17,744 nucleotides of DNA from NCBI GenBank assembly GCA_036562635.1, contig DATCJU010000124.1, positions 1 to 17,744 of the forward strand, written 5' to 3'. The notes beneath the pieces were generated by a model that searched no databases, was not told where the DNA came from, and saw only the letters and a program-made list of their open reading frames with translations. Origin of the DNA: DATCJU01 sp036562635. GTDB lineage: Bacteria > Actinomycetota > Actinomycetes > Mycobacteriales > Pseudonocardiaceae. Each line of letters starts with the position of its first letter. Position 1 is the stretch's first letter. Shown here one piece after another: positions 1 to 6,267 of this stretch. The translations under genes and the position numbers were made by a program.

Positions 1-129
1 CCCCTGGAGTTCGACGACATTCCCCAGGTGGAGCGGGTGCACTCCCTGCTCTACCGGGAGATCGACAGTGATCCGGACGACGGTTTCGGTAGCTTCCGAT
101 CGGGAACAGGCCGGAGGGAGGTCCGCTGA
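1..129 (+). CDS. C-terminal end of an unidentified protein (5' truncated)
   Basis: Frame 1 is open from the window edge and ends at TGA 127-129, giving 42 residues that finish in a basic, Arg-rich tail. The visible part is acidic and charged (LEFDDIPQVERVHSLLYREI, then DSDPDD) and matches no family I recognise. The final A of its stop is the first A of the HMG-CoA lyase ATG, so the two genes are translationally coupled. Neighbours of HMG-CoA lyase in actinomycetes are often acyl-CoA carboxylase, acyl-CoA dehydrogenase or CoA-transferase genes, but this tail resembles none of them clearly. No function is assigned. Confidence 0.6.
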   Translation, partial: PLEFDDIPQVERVHSLLYREIDSDPDDGFGSFRSGTGRREVR

Positions 130-1079
130 TGGGCGCACGTGAACTGGGGCTGCCGGCGCTGGTACCCCCACCGGACCCGGAGTGGCTGCCGCAGCGGGTG
201 ACGATCTGGGAGGTCGGCCCGCGGGACGGCTTGCAGAACGAGTCCACCACCGTCCCGGTCGAGGTGAAGCTCGAGTTCCTGGAGCGGCTGGCGGACGCCG
301 GGCTCACCGTGCTGGAGGCCACCAGTTTCGTGCACCCCAAGTGGGTGCCGCAGCTCGCCGACGCCGAGGAGCTGCTGGCCCGGCTGCAGCCCCGGGAGGG
401 AGTCGTCTACCCGGTGCTGGTGCCCAACGAGCGCGGGCTGGACCGCGCGCTGGCCGCCGGGGTACGGCACATCGCCATCTTCGCCAGCGCCACCGAGAGC
501 TTCGCCCGGCGCAACCTCAACCGGTCCCTGGACGAGCAGTTCACCATGTTCGAGCCGGTCGTCGCCCGTGCCCGGGCCGAGGGGCTGGAGGTGCGCGGCT
601 ACGTCTCGATGTGCTTCGGCGACCCGTGGGAGGGGCCGGTCGGGGCGGACCAGGTGGTCGCGGTCGGCCGTCGGCTGCTGGACATGGGCTGTTCCCAGCT
701 CTCCCTGGGCGACACCATCGGGGTGGCCACCGCCGGGCACGTCGCCACCCTGCTCGCCGGGTTCCGTGCCGTCGGCGTGGACATCGGCCAGCTCGCGGTG
801 CACTTCCACGACACCTACGGGCAGGCACTGGCCAACACCCTGGCCGCCCTGCGCGCGGGTGTGACCACCATCGACTCCTCGGCCGGTGGGCTGGGTGGCT
901 GCCCGTACGCCGAGTCGGCCACCGGCAACCTGGCCACCGAGGACCTGGTGTGGATGTTGGACGGTCTGGGCATCGAGCACGGGGTGGACCTGGACAAGCT
1001 GGTCGCCACGAGCGTGTGGATGTCCGAACGACTGGGCCGGCCCAGCCCGTCGCGCGTGGTCCGGGCCCTGGCCGGGTGA
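129..1079 (+). CDS. Hydroxymethylglutaryl-CoA lyase
   Basis: A 316-residue protein of the HMGL-like DRE-TIM metallolyase family, which cleaves HMG-CoA to acetyl-CoA and acetoacetate at the end of leucine breakdown; it should be cytoplasmic. Seen in the sequence: the N-terminal metal/substrate motif GPRDGLQNE (residues 30-38, with R32 and D33), the metal-binding HFHD (H225, H227, D228), and the signature GGLGGCPYA with the catalytic cysteine at C258. Length is normal for the bacterial enzyme (about 300). The start overlaps the upstream stop by one base, and its own TGA (1077-1079) shares an A with the next ATG. The chain of overlaps implies one operon. A close relative acting on another 3-hydroxy-3-methyl-acyl-CoA cannot be excluded. 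Confidence 0.93.
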   Translation: MGARELGLPALVPPPDPEWLPQRVTIWEVGPRDGLQNESTTVPVEVKLEFLERLADAGLTVLEATSFVHPKWVPQLADAEELLARLQPREGVVYPVLVPNERGLDRALAAGVRHIAIFASATESFARRNLNRSLDEQFTMFEPVVARARAEGLEVRGYVSMCFGDPWEGPVGADQVVAVGRRLLDMGCSQLSLGDTIGVATAGHVATLLAGFRAVGVDIGQLAVHFHDTYGQALANTLAALRAGVTTIDSSAGGLGGCPYAESATGNLATEDLVWMLDGLGIEHGVDLDKLVATSVWMSERLGRPSPSRVVRALAG

Positions 1080-1696
1080 TGGCCGCGCCGTCGGTGAGCC
1101 CGGTGGGCACCGGGCTGGAGATCGTGGAGCTGACCGAGCGGACCTGGCCGTTGCTGGAGCGGCTGTTCGGTCCCCGGGGTGCCGTCGCCGGGTGCTGGTG
1201 CACCTGGTTCCGGCAGAGTGCCCGTGACTTCGCGCGCAACAGCGGCACCGCGAACCGGGAACTGTTGCGCGGCCTGGTGCGTCAGGGCGCGCCGGTGGGA
1301 CTGCTCGCCCTGGAGGAGGGCGAACCGGTGGGGTGGGTGGCGGTCGCCCCCCGGGCCGGGCAGGTGCGCCTGGAACGCTCCCGGATCGCCGCCCCCGCCG
1401 ACCCGGCGCAGGACCCGGCCCGGGTGTGGGCGGTGACGTGCTTCTTCATCCACCACCGCGCCCGGCGGCGCGGGGTGGCCCGGACGTTGCTGGACGCCGC
1501 GGTGGCCCATGCGACCCGGCACGGCGCGCAGAGCGTGGAGGGTTATCCGGTGGACACCGCCGGACAGTGCCGTGACTCCGGGGAGCTCTACCACGGCACG
1601 CTCAACCTGTTCCTCGGCGCCGGGTTCGAGCTGGTGGAACGGCGTGGTGCCCGACGGGCCGTGGTCCGGCGGTCGGTGGCCGCCGACAGGTCGTGA
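1079..1696 (+). CDS. GNAT family N-acetyltransferase
   Basis: A 205-residue protein with the GNAT fold, transferring an acetyl group from acetyl-CoA to an amine. The acetyl-CoA pyrophosphate-binding motif A is visible as RRRGVA (residues 129-134) after the strand VTCFFIHH. An early GCWCTWFR segment is typical of an actinobacterial GNAT subfamily of unknown substrate. The open frame extends far upstream, but that part is antisense-like filler inside the lyase gene. The ATG at 1079 overlaps the lyase stop and gives the normal family length. The 3' end overlaps the next gene by four bases (GTGA). The substrate is unknown; operon membership with a CoA-ester lyase does not define it. Confidence 0.88.
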   Translation: MAAPSVSPVGTGLEIVELTERTWPLLERLFGPRGAVAGCWCTWFRQSARDFARNSGTANRELLRGLVRQGAPVGLLALEEGEPVGWVAVAPRAGQVRLERSRIAAPADPAQDPARVWAVTCFFIHHRARRRGVARTLLDAAVAHATRHGAQSVEGYPVDTAGQCRDSGELYHGTLNLFLGAGFELVERRGARRAVVRRSVAADRS

Positions 1697-2373
1697 CGGC
1701 TCGCTGGGCGCCACCCGCACCCCGGTTGGGCTGGTACGGGTGCGGTGCCGCGCGGCGCCCGGTGCTGTTGTGGCGGTCGGAACGGCCGTGGTTGGCGATC
1801 TCGTCCGGTTCCCACGGCGGTGGGCTGGGCGAGCGGGCGTGGGTGCTCAACGCGACCGTGGTGGACGGCTACGACCGTCGGGACCCGGACGTGCACGTGA
1901 CGGAGATCGCCGCGGAGGTGGGGCTCACCGGCCCGGGAACGGGACTGCTCACCGCCGTGGACGTGCGGCACGCGGTGACGGTCGACGAGGCCGGGGTACG
2001 CGCCGTGGTGACCACCGGCGTGGGCTGTCCGATATGGGCGGCCGCCCCGGAGGAGCCCACGCTCGGCCCGGTGGTCGGCACGATCAACGCCGTGTGCTGG
2101 TCCCCGGTGCGGTTGTCCGAGGCGGCACTGGTGAACGCGGTCGCCACCATCGCGGAGGCCAAGGCGCAGGCGCTGGTGCAGGCGGGGGTGGCGGGCACCG
2201 GAACCTGCACCGACGCGGTGGTGCTGCTGTGCCCGGCGAGCGGGCCGGCCGAGTCCTACGGCGGGCCGCGGTCGACCATCGGCTCGGTACTGGCCCGCAC
2301 GGTGCACGCCGCGGTCACCGCGGGTCTGCGGGTGTCCGATCCGCGTTTCGTCCCGGAGCCGGCGGCCGGGTGA
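1693..2373 (+). CDS. cbiZ: Adenosylcobinamide amidohydrolase (CbiZ family)
   Basis: A 226-residue protein of the CbiZ family (Pfam PF01955). Characterised members hydrolyse the amide bond of adenosylcobinamide to give adenosylcobyric acid, allowing salvage and remodelling of incomplete corrinoids. The conserved core is visible: a glycine-rich GTGTCTDAV segment (residues 168-176), followed by a GGPRSTIGSVLARTVHAAV helix region near the C-terminus. The GTG start at 1693 overlaps the GNAT stop in a GTGA junction, so expression is coupled to the upstream genes and there is no room for a dedicated B12 riboswitch. No other cobalamin gene is in the window. The family call is firm; the exact physiological corrinoid is inferred. 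Confidence 0.85.
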   Translation: MTARWAPPAPRLGWYGCGAARRPVLLWRSERPWLAISSGSHGGGLGERAWVLNATVVDGYDRRDPDVHVTEIAAEVGLTGPGTGLLTAVDVRHAVTVDEAGVRAVVTTGVGCPIWAAAPEEPTLGPVVGTINAVCWSPVRLSEAALVNAVATIAEAKAQALVQAGVAGTGTCTDAVVLLCPASGPAESYGGPRSTIGSVLARTVHAAVTAGLRVSDPRFVPEPAAG

Positions 2374-2384
2374 CCGTCGGGGAT

Positions 2385-2870
2385 TCAGCTCGAGGAGACC
2401 GGTTCCGACTCGCGCGTGCCGAACAGCCCGACGAAGCGGAACCGCAGTACGCACTCCTCGCCGTCCGGCGTGTCGTCCTTCGGACGGTGGGCGGTGCCGA
2501 GGATCTCCACCACGCCGAGCCCGGGTCGGCGGCGGGAACGGCGGGAGGACAGCACCTCCAGCCGACACCGCAGGCGGTCGCCCGGGAACACCGGGGCCAG
2601 CCAGGACAGCTCCTGGCCACCCGGGGAGCCCTGCGAGGTGGAGTCGGCGAGCACGTGGTCCACGTAGGCACGCATCCACAGCGAGGCGGTGAACCACCCC
2701 GAGGCGCACAGGCCGCCCAGGATCGAACGTCGGCCGGCCTCCTCGTCCAGGTGGAACGGCTGCGGATCGAATCGTCGCGCGAAGGCCAGCATCTCCTCCC
2801 GGTCCACCACGACCTCGCCGAGATCGATGACCAGACCGGGCTCGAGGTCCTCGAAAGCGATGGTCGACAC
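2385..2870 (-). CDS. MaoC-like hotdog-fold (de)hydratase
   Basis: A 161-residue single-hotdog protein of the MaoC dehydratase family, whose members hydrate 2-enoyl-CoA or related thioesters. The hydratase motif is visible as FARRFDPQPFHLDEEA, carrying the expected Asp and His of the active site, followed by GLCASGWFTASLWMR, normal for stand-alone actinobacterial MaoC proteins. I chose the GTG at 2868-2870 (protein starts VSTIAFEDLEPG) because homologues begin there and a GGAGGA purine run lies just upstream. The longer open frame adds about 30 Arg-rich residues with no family counterpart. It converges on cbiZ with an 11-bp gap. The natural substrate is unknown. Confidence 0.87.
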   Translation of the reverse strand: MSTIAFEDLEPGLVIDLGEVVVDREEMLAFARRFDPQPFHLDEEAGRRSILGGLCASGWFTASLWMRAYVDHVLADSTSQGSPGGQELSWLAPVFPGDRLRCRLEVLSSRRSRRRPGLGVVEILGTAHRPKDDTPDGEECVLRFRFVGLFGTRESEPVSSS

Positions 2871-3068
2871 GGAGTCGATCCTGCTCCTCCGGTGTGGGTG
2901 GGCGCGGCCCGATGTGGTCTGCCGCACAGGCCGGTTCCGCTCCTCGGGTGGTCCCCTCACTGGAACGGGTGATTAGACGCACCCGAACGGAACCGAACCG
3001 CCCGGGTGACCGTCGAACTCCTGCCGTCACGGGCACATGTCGGTACCGCGCCGATCGGGGAGGTGATC
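2871..3068. promoter_or_regulatory. Divergent intergenic region between MaoC gene and T7SS effector operon
   Basis: About 200 bp separate two divergent start codons, so promoters for both transcripts must lie here. The least GC-rich patch is GTGATTAGAC (about 2968-2977), the likeliest core region, but no confident -35/-10 pair can be named on either strand. Just downstream is a short direct repeat (CGAACGGAACCGAACCG, about 2983-2999) that could be an operator. A near-perfect ribosome site, GGGGAGGTGATC, sits immediately before the ATG at 3069. Confidence 0.35.
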
Positions 3069-3509
3069 ATGCCGTCCGATCACCGGGACCAGGTGGAGCA
3101 GTTGCTCGCGGACTACCGGCGGAGCCGGGAACAACTCGGCGACGTGCACCGTGCGTTGATCATGATCAGGGAGACTGCCCGGAGCGCGGACGGAACGGTG
3201 AGCGCCACCGTCGGCTCCAGGGGTGAGCTGGTCGACCTGACCATCGAGGACACCGCCTACCAGCGGCACCGTCCCGCCGAACTCGCCCGCCTGGTGGTCC
3301 AGGTGGCTGCGGCGGCGGCCCGGTCGGCCGCAGGGCGGGTCGAGCACGTGCTCGGTGAGGCCCTCCCGCAGGGCGTGGACCCGCGCGCCGTGCTCGCCGG
3401 CACCGCCGACCTGGCCCCGGAGGAGATCGCTCCGCCTGCGGTCGCGGCGGAGGCCGAGGACGAGGGGGAACCGCGCAGCTGGTTGATCGAGGAGTCGTAC
3501 GGGAGGTGA
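3069..3509 (+). CDS. YbaB/EbfC-like protein (EspL-like), first gene of a T7SS effector operon
   Basis: A 146-residue acidic protein with the YbaB/EbfC pattern: an N-terminal helix (about 5-35), a beta hairpin (about 40-62; GTVSATVGSRGELVDLTIED), and a long helix rich in Ala/Val (about 66-95). A Glu/Asp-rich tail follows, ending in WLIEESYGR. The start ATG 3069 has an almost ideal ribosome site; the in-frame start at 3006 lies in the presumed leader and is rejected. Classical YbaB proteins bind DNA, but YbaB-like proteins such as mycobacterial EspL are recurrent partners of ESX substrates. Its position directly before a WXG100 gene and a TNT toxin suggests an EspL-like chaperone or regulatory role; that is inference. 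A 88-bp spacer separates it from the next gene. Confidence 0.75.
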   Translation: MPSDHRDQVEQLLADYRRSREQLGDVHRALIMIRETARSADGTVSATVGSRGELVDLTIEDTAYQRHRPAELARLVVQVAAAAARSAAGRVEHVLGEALPQGVDPRAVLAGTADLAPEEIAPPAVAAEAEDEGEPRSWLIEESYGR

Positions 3510-3531
3510 CCGTGGGCCGGACGTGCGGAGT

Positions 3532-3580
3532 GCGTGGAGCGGCGGCTCGTGGGCGCCGCCCGGGAGCGGCGGTTCCACGC
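3532..3580 (+). other. Structured spacer (inverted repeat) between YbaB-like and WXG100 genes
   Basis: The 88-bp gap 3510-3597 contains GCGTGGA (3532-3538) and its exact reverse complement TCCACGC (3574-3580). Inside lies a second pair, GGCGGC (3541-3546) and GCCGCC (3555-3560). In RNA this can fold into a branched or nested hairpin ending 7 bases before the WXG100 ribosome site (AGGAGGA, 3587-3593). There is no U-run, so a processing or translation-tuning element is more likely than a terminator. High GC makes chance pairing common. Confidence 0.35.
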
Positions 3581-3597
3581 GGGGACAGGAGGACGGC

Positions 3598-3918
3598 GTG
3601 ACCGGTGCGTTCTTCCGCAGCGACCACGAACGACTCGCCGACTGTGCCGGTCGGTTCACCCAGCTCGCCGCGCAGGCCGGGGAGATCGCCGCAGCGCTGC
3701 GGCAGGTCCTGGACGACACCGGCGAGTGCTGGGGGCAGGACCCGGCCGGTCGTGCCTTCGCCGCCGCCCACACCGCCCCGGCCACGGACGCCCTGGAGCG
3801 GCTGACGGGGCTCGCCGACCGGCTCGGCGAGGTGGGCTCCCGGTTCGCCGCGACCGCGCGTACCTACCAGCAGGCCGACCAGGCCGGTGTCGCGGAGCTG
3901 CGTGCCACCGGGCGGTGA
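3598..3918 (+). CDS. WXG100-family type VII secretion protein with YxxxD signal
   Basis: A 106-residue all-helical protein of ESAT-6/WXG100 type. Two helices (about 8-40 and 60-100) flank a turn with W45-G46 (CWGQDPAG), a WG variant of the WXG turn common in actinomycete homologues. The C-terminal part carries the general type VII export signal YxxxD as Y90-Q-Q-A-D94. The GTG start at 3598 follows AGGAGGA at a 4-base gap and gives the canonical length of about 100; the longer in-frame start at 3523 would add a low-complexity Gly/Ser leader and is rejected. Only nine bases separate it from the toxin gene. The likely role is to pair with the toxin's helical N-terminus and supply the secretion signal in trans. 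That is inferred from EsxA/EsxB biology. Confidence 0.85.
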   Translation: MTGAFFRSDHERLADCAGRFTQLAAQAGEIAAALRQVLDDTGECWGQDPAGRAFAAAHTAPATDALERLTGLADRLGEVGSRFAATARTYQQADQAGVAELRATGR

Positions 3919-3927
3919 GGAGGCGGC

Positions 3928-5967
3928 ATGGGCATCGAGTTGCCGGCCGAGTTCGCCGACCTCGCCGCGAGAGCGGGAGTGCACTGGCCGGAAGCCGACG
4001 AGGACGCCATGCGGGCGCAGGCCGAGGCGTGGCGTGCGGCGGCCGAGCGGCTCCAGGCCCTGGCGGCCGAGGCCGACGGCCTGGCCCAGGAAGCCCTGAA
4101 GGCGCTCGACGGGAGCGAGGGAGGCACGGCGCAGGCCGCCCGCCGGTACTGGGACGGATTCGTGGCCCCCGGCACCGGCCACCTGCCCACCCTGGTGCGG
4201 GACTGCCACGCCGCGGCCGACCGACTGGAGCACGCCGCCGAACAGGTGGGTGCGGCCAAGGTGGAGATCGTCCGACGGTTGGTGGGTCTGGCCCGGCACC
4301 GGGACGTCGCCGAGCAGGCCGCTGCGGCCGGACATCCCACCGCGCTGCTCGGCCTGGACACGGTGGCCCGCGCCGTCGCCGCCGATGTCGCCGCCCTCAA
4401 CGACACGCTCGCCTCCGCCGTCACGCTGGGCAGCGGTGTGGTGGTGGGGGACGCGCCCCGTCCCGCCCAGCCGGGCGGGGTGGACACGCCGAGCGTCGGG
4501 GCCGGGCAGCTGGACACGGTGTCCCGGACCGTCGACGCCGTGACGCACACCGTCGGCGGCGCGTCGGACACCACGTCCGGGTTCGCGGACACACCGGCCG
4601 ACGCCGATCCGGACCGCACCGGTCCCGTCGCTGTCGACCCGGTCCCGTCCGACACCACCCGGACCGACCGCTGGACGGTCGAGGAGACGATCCGGACCAC
4701 ACGGGGTGGGCTCGCGGTACCAATGACCGGCGCGCCCGTGGAACCGCCTCGACAGGCGCACCAGGTGCAGCAGATGTGGGCTGCCGCGCCCGCGATGCCG
4801 GGAGCGGCGCCGGTCGTGGGCGGGCCCGGTGCCGTGGTTCCCGGTGGACCGGCTCAGCCGGCCGGGCCGTTCGGCGGCGTCTCCGGTTCCCCCGGGAGCG
4901 TCGGGCCCGGTTTCCTCCCCGGTGGTTCCGGGGTGATGCCCGGAGGCCCCGGGGTAACGCCCGGAGCACCGGGTGTCCCCGGTGGGGTGCCGGGTGCGGT
5001 GGCGGCACACCGGGGAGCGGCTCCCCGTGCCGATGCCACACTCCGGCCCGGACAGGGTTCCGCCGTCTGGGCCGGTGGACACCCCGCCGTGACGGTGGGG
5101 TCCTACGCCGGTCAGCCTCGGCCGTTCGCCCCTCCCGCACCGGTCGTCCCGCCGGGACCGCAGCAGGACGCCGTCCCGGGCGGCCGACAGCCCGCGGCCC
5201 CCGTGACGGCGGACGCCGCCGCGGCACGGGAACAGGCCGCGGCACGGGAACAGATGGTGATGACGTTCCTGATGCACCTGTTCCCGATCGGCCACCTGCC
5301 CAAGCCCAGTGCCCGGCCGACCCGGCAGCTCCCGGCCCCGCCACCGGAGCTGGATCTCGCCGCCGGGCTCCGCTTCCCACCGCAGGACCACCCGGACTCC
5401 GCACTGGTCGACGACGCGCAGGCCCTGGCGCGGGTGTGCTCCGGCACGCCCGCCCCGCGGCCGGGTGTGCCGCGCGACGGGGACGCCCCGGCGGTGCGTG
5501 CCCTGCTCACCGGCCACGAGCCGCTCCCCGACCCCTCCGGCCCGGACTGGCAGCGGCGGTTCCAGGTGCGTCCGGCTGACCCGGACTCGGGGCGGCACGC
5601 CGAGTACGCCTGGCCTCCCGCCGAGATGTTCCCGGAGGGAGCGGCCGATCCCGAGGGCAGTACGCCCCGGGTGCTCGAACCAGGCACGGAACTCGACCGT
5701 TTCGGCGGTCCCGAGGGACGGGTGCTCTTCGCGGCGGGCACCCCGTTCCCGCGACGTTCGCTGCCACCGGAGTACCTCGACCACGGCTACCACCGTTACC
5801 GGGTGCTCCGGCCGCTACCGGTGTGGCGGGCCGTGACGGCACCCTGGTTCGGGCAACCGGGCGGCGGGGAGCGCTACCGCACCACCTACCCGGTGGCGGA
5901 CCTGGTCGCCCTGGGCTACCTGCAGGACATCACGGGTGAGATCACGGGTGAGGAGGTCGCCGGGTGA
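3928..5967 (+). CDS. Polymorphic toxin: WXG-like N-terminus, Pro/Gly linker, C-terminal TNT (NAD+ glycohydrolase-like) domain
   Basis: A 679-residue protein. Residues 1-170 are helical and resemble the CpnT-like N-terminal/WXG100-type domain, with a true WxG at W75-D76-G77 and a conserved EHAAEQVGAAKVEIVR helix. Residues about 171-445 are a low-complexity linker: Thr/Asp/Val-rich, then collagen-like PGG/PGV repeats. A short FLMHLFPIGHLPK segment (447-459) introduces the C-terminal region, and residues about 575-675 form a TNT (DUF4237) domain: DRFG (590-593), LPPEYLDHGYHRYRVLRPLPV, WFGQPGGG (Q643) and a terminal GYLQDI. TNT of M. tuberculosis CpnT hydrolyses NAD+, and the conserved Gln in FGQPGGG is important there. 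ATG 3928 follows GAGGAGG. The long channel-like region of CpnT is absent. Export through an ESX-type system is inferred. Confidence 0.88.
   Translation: MGIELPAEFADLAARAGVHWPEADEDAMRAQAEAWRAAAERLQALAAEADGLAQEALKALDGSEGGTAQAARRYWDGFVAPGTGHLPTLVRDCHAAADRLEHAAEQVGAAKVEIVRRLVGLARHRDVAEQAAAAGHPTALLGLDTVARAVAADVAALNDTLASAVTLGSGVVVGDAPRPAQPGGVDTPSVGAGQLDTVSRTVDAVTHTVGGASDTTSGFADTPADADPDRTGPVAVDPVPSDTTRTDRWTVEETIRTTRGGLAVPMTGAPVEPPRQAHQVQQMWAAAPAMPGAAPVVGGPGAVVPGGPAQPAGPFGGVSGSPGSVGPGFLPGGSGVMPGGPGVTPGAPGVPGGVPGAVAAHRGAAPRADATLRPGQGSAVWAGGHPAVTVGSYAGQPRPFAPPAPVVPPGPQQDAVPGGRQPAAPVTADAAAAREQAAAREQMVMTFLMHLFPIGHLPKPSARPTRQLPAPPPELDLAAGLRFPPQDHPDSALVDDAQALARVCSGTPAPRPGVPRDGDAPAVRALLTGHEPLPDPSGPDWQRRFQVRPADPDSGRHAEYAWPPAEMFPEGAADPEGSTPRVLEPGTELDRFGGPEGRVLFAAGTPFPRRSLPPEYLDHGYHRYRVLRPLPVWRAVTAPWFGQPGGGERYRTTYPVADLVALGYLQDITGEITGEEVAG
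5221..5253 (+). repeat. Imperfect 18-bp tandem repeat inside the toxin gene
   Basis: GCGGCACGGGAACAG occurs at 5221-5235 and again at 5239-5253, an 18-bp period. It encodes AREQA-AAREQM in a short charged helix at the end of the linker, just before the C-terminal toxin region. Confidence 0.85.
5929..5952 (+). repeat. Perfect 12-bp tandem duplication at the toxin 3' end
   Basis: ATCACGGGTGAG is present twice back to back (5929-5940, 5941-5952), encoding ITGE-ITGE at the extreme C-terminus after the TNT fold should be complete. The second copy runs into the AGGAGGT ribosome site (5951-5957) of the downstream gene. Confidence 0.9.
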
Positions 5968-6251
5968 ACGCGGAGACGGTCACACAGTGGCTGGAGGCCG
6001 TCGGGGTGCCCCGCGAGGTGGTGTCCATCGGGACGGAGGCCGACGGCACCTGGTGTCTGGTGCGGGACGAGAATCCCGGCGAGGACGGCGGCGAACCGGT
6101 GTGGGAGGTGTTCTGGCGGGAACAGGGCAACCGCTACGACTGGGCCCGTTTCGCCAGCGAACAGGTCGCCTGCTTCTACCTGTTCGGTCGGCTCACCTGG
6201 TCCCAGGTGGTACGCGGCGCCCTCAGGGCCGACACCACCGACCGGAACTGA
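5964..6251 (+). CDS. Small acidic protein, candidate immunity protein for the TNT toxin
   Basis: A 95-residue acidic protein that I do not recognise at family level. The GTG start at 5964 overlaps the toxin TGA (GTGA) and has an ideal AGGAGGT ribosome site six bases upstream, inside the toxin gene. It looks like one small alpha/beta domain: a helix (NAETVTQWLEAVGV), a strand pair with WCLVRDE and WEVFWREQGNRYDW, then a helical FASEQVACFYLFGRLTWSQVVRGAL. Trp is unusually frequent. There is no signal peptide or membrane segment, so it should be cytoplasmic, where self-produced NADase activity would be harmful. Genes in this position in polymorphic-toxin loci usually encode immunity proteins. 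It is shorter than M. tuberculosis IFT as I recall it and I see no similarity. The immunity role is inference from position and coupling. Confidence 0.8.
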   Translation: MNAETVTQWLEAVGVPREVVSIGTEADGTWCLVRDENPGEDGGEPVWEVFWREQGNRYDWARFASEQVACFYLFGRLTWSQVVRGALRADTTDRN

Positions 6252-6267
6252 CCCCCGTCCGGCGCGG

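Noticed and set aside
182..1078. N-terminal extension of the GNAT frame giving a 504-residue protein
   Set aside because: The added 299 residues are out-of-frame translation of the HMG-CoA lyase gene; the ATG at 1079 gives the normal GNAT length.
1640..1720. Possible cobalamin riboswitch upstream of cbiZ
   Set aside because: cbiZ starts inside the GNAT stop codon and no B12-box-like sequence was seen; there is no leader to hold one.
3534..5579. 681-residue plus-strand frame overlapping the WXG100 and toxin genes
   Set aside because: Low-complexity Arg/Gly/Ala composition, and it is out of frame with the recognisable WXG and TNT domains.
5509..5700. Possible frameshift before the TNT domain
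   Set aside because: The frame stays open from the WXG-like head through the TNT motifs to the stop, so the protein is intact.
3166..5793. 875-residue open frame on the minus strand, opposite the toxin operon
   Set aside because: It is a GC-driven shadow: rich in Arg/Gly/Pro/His, with no domain pattern, and it covers three well-supported plus-strand genes with good ribosome sites.
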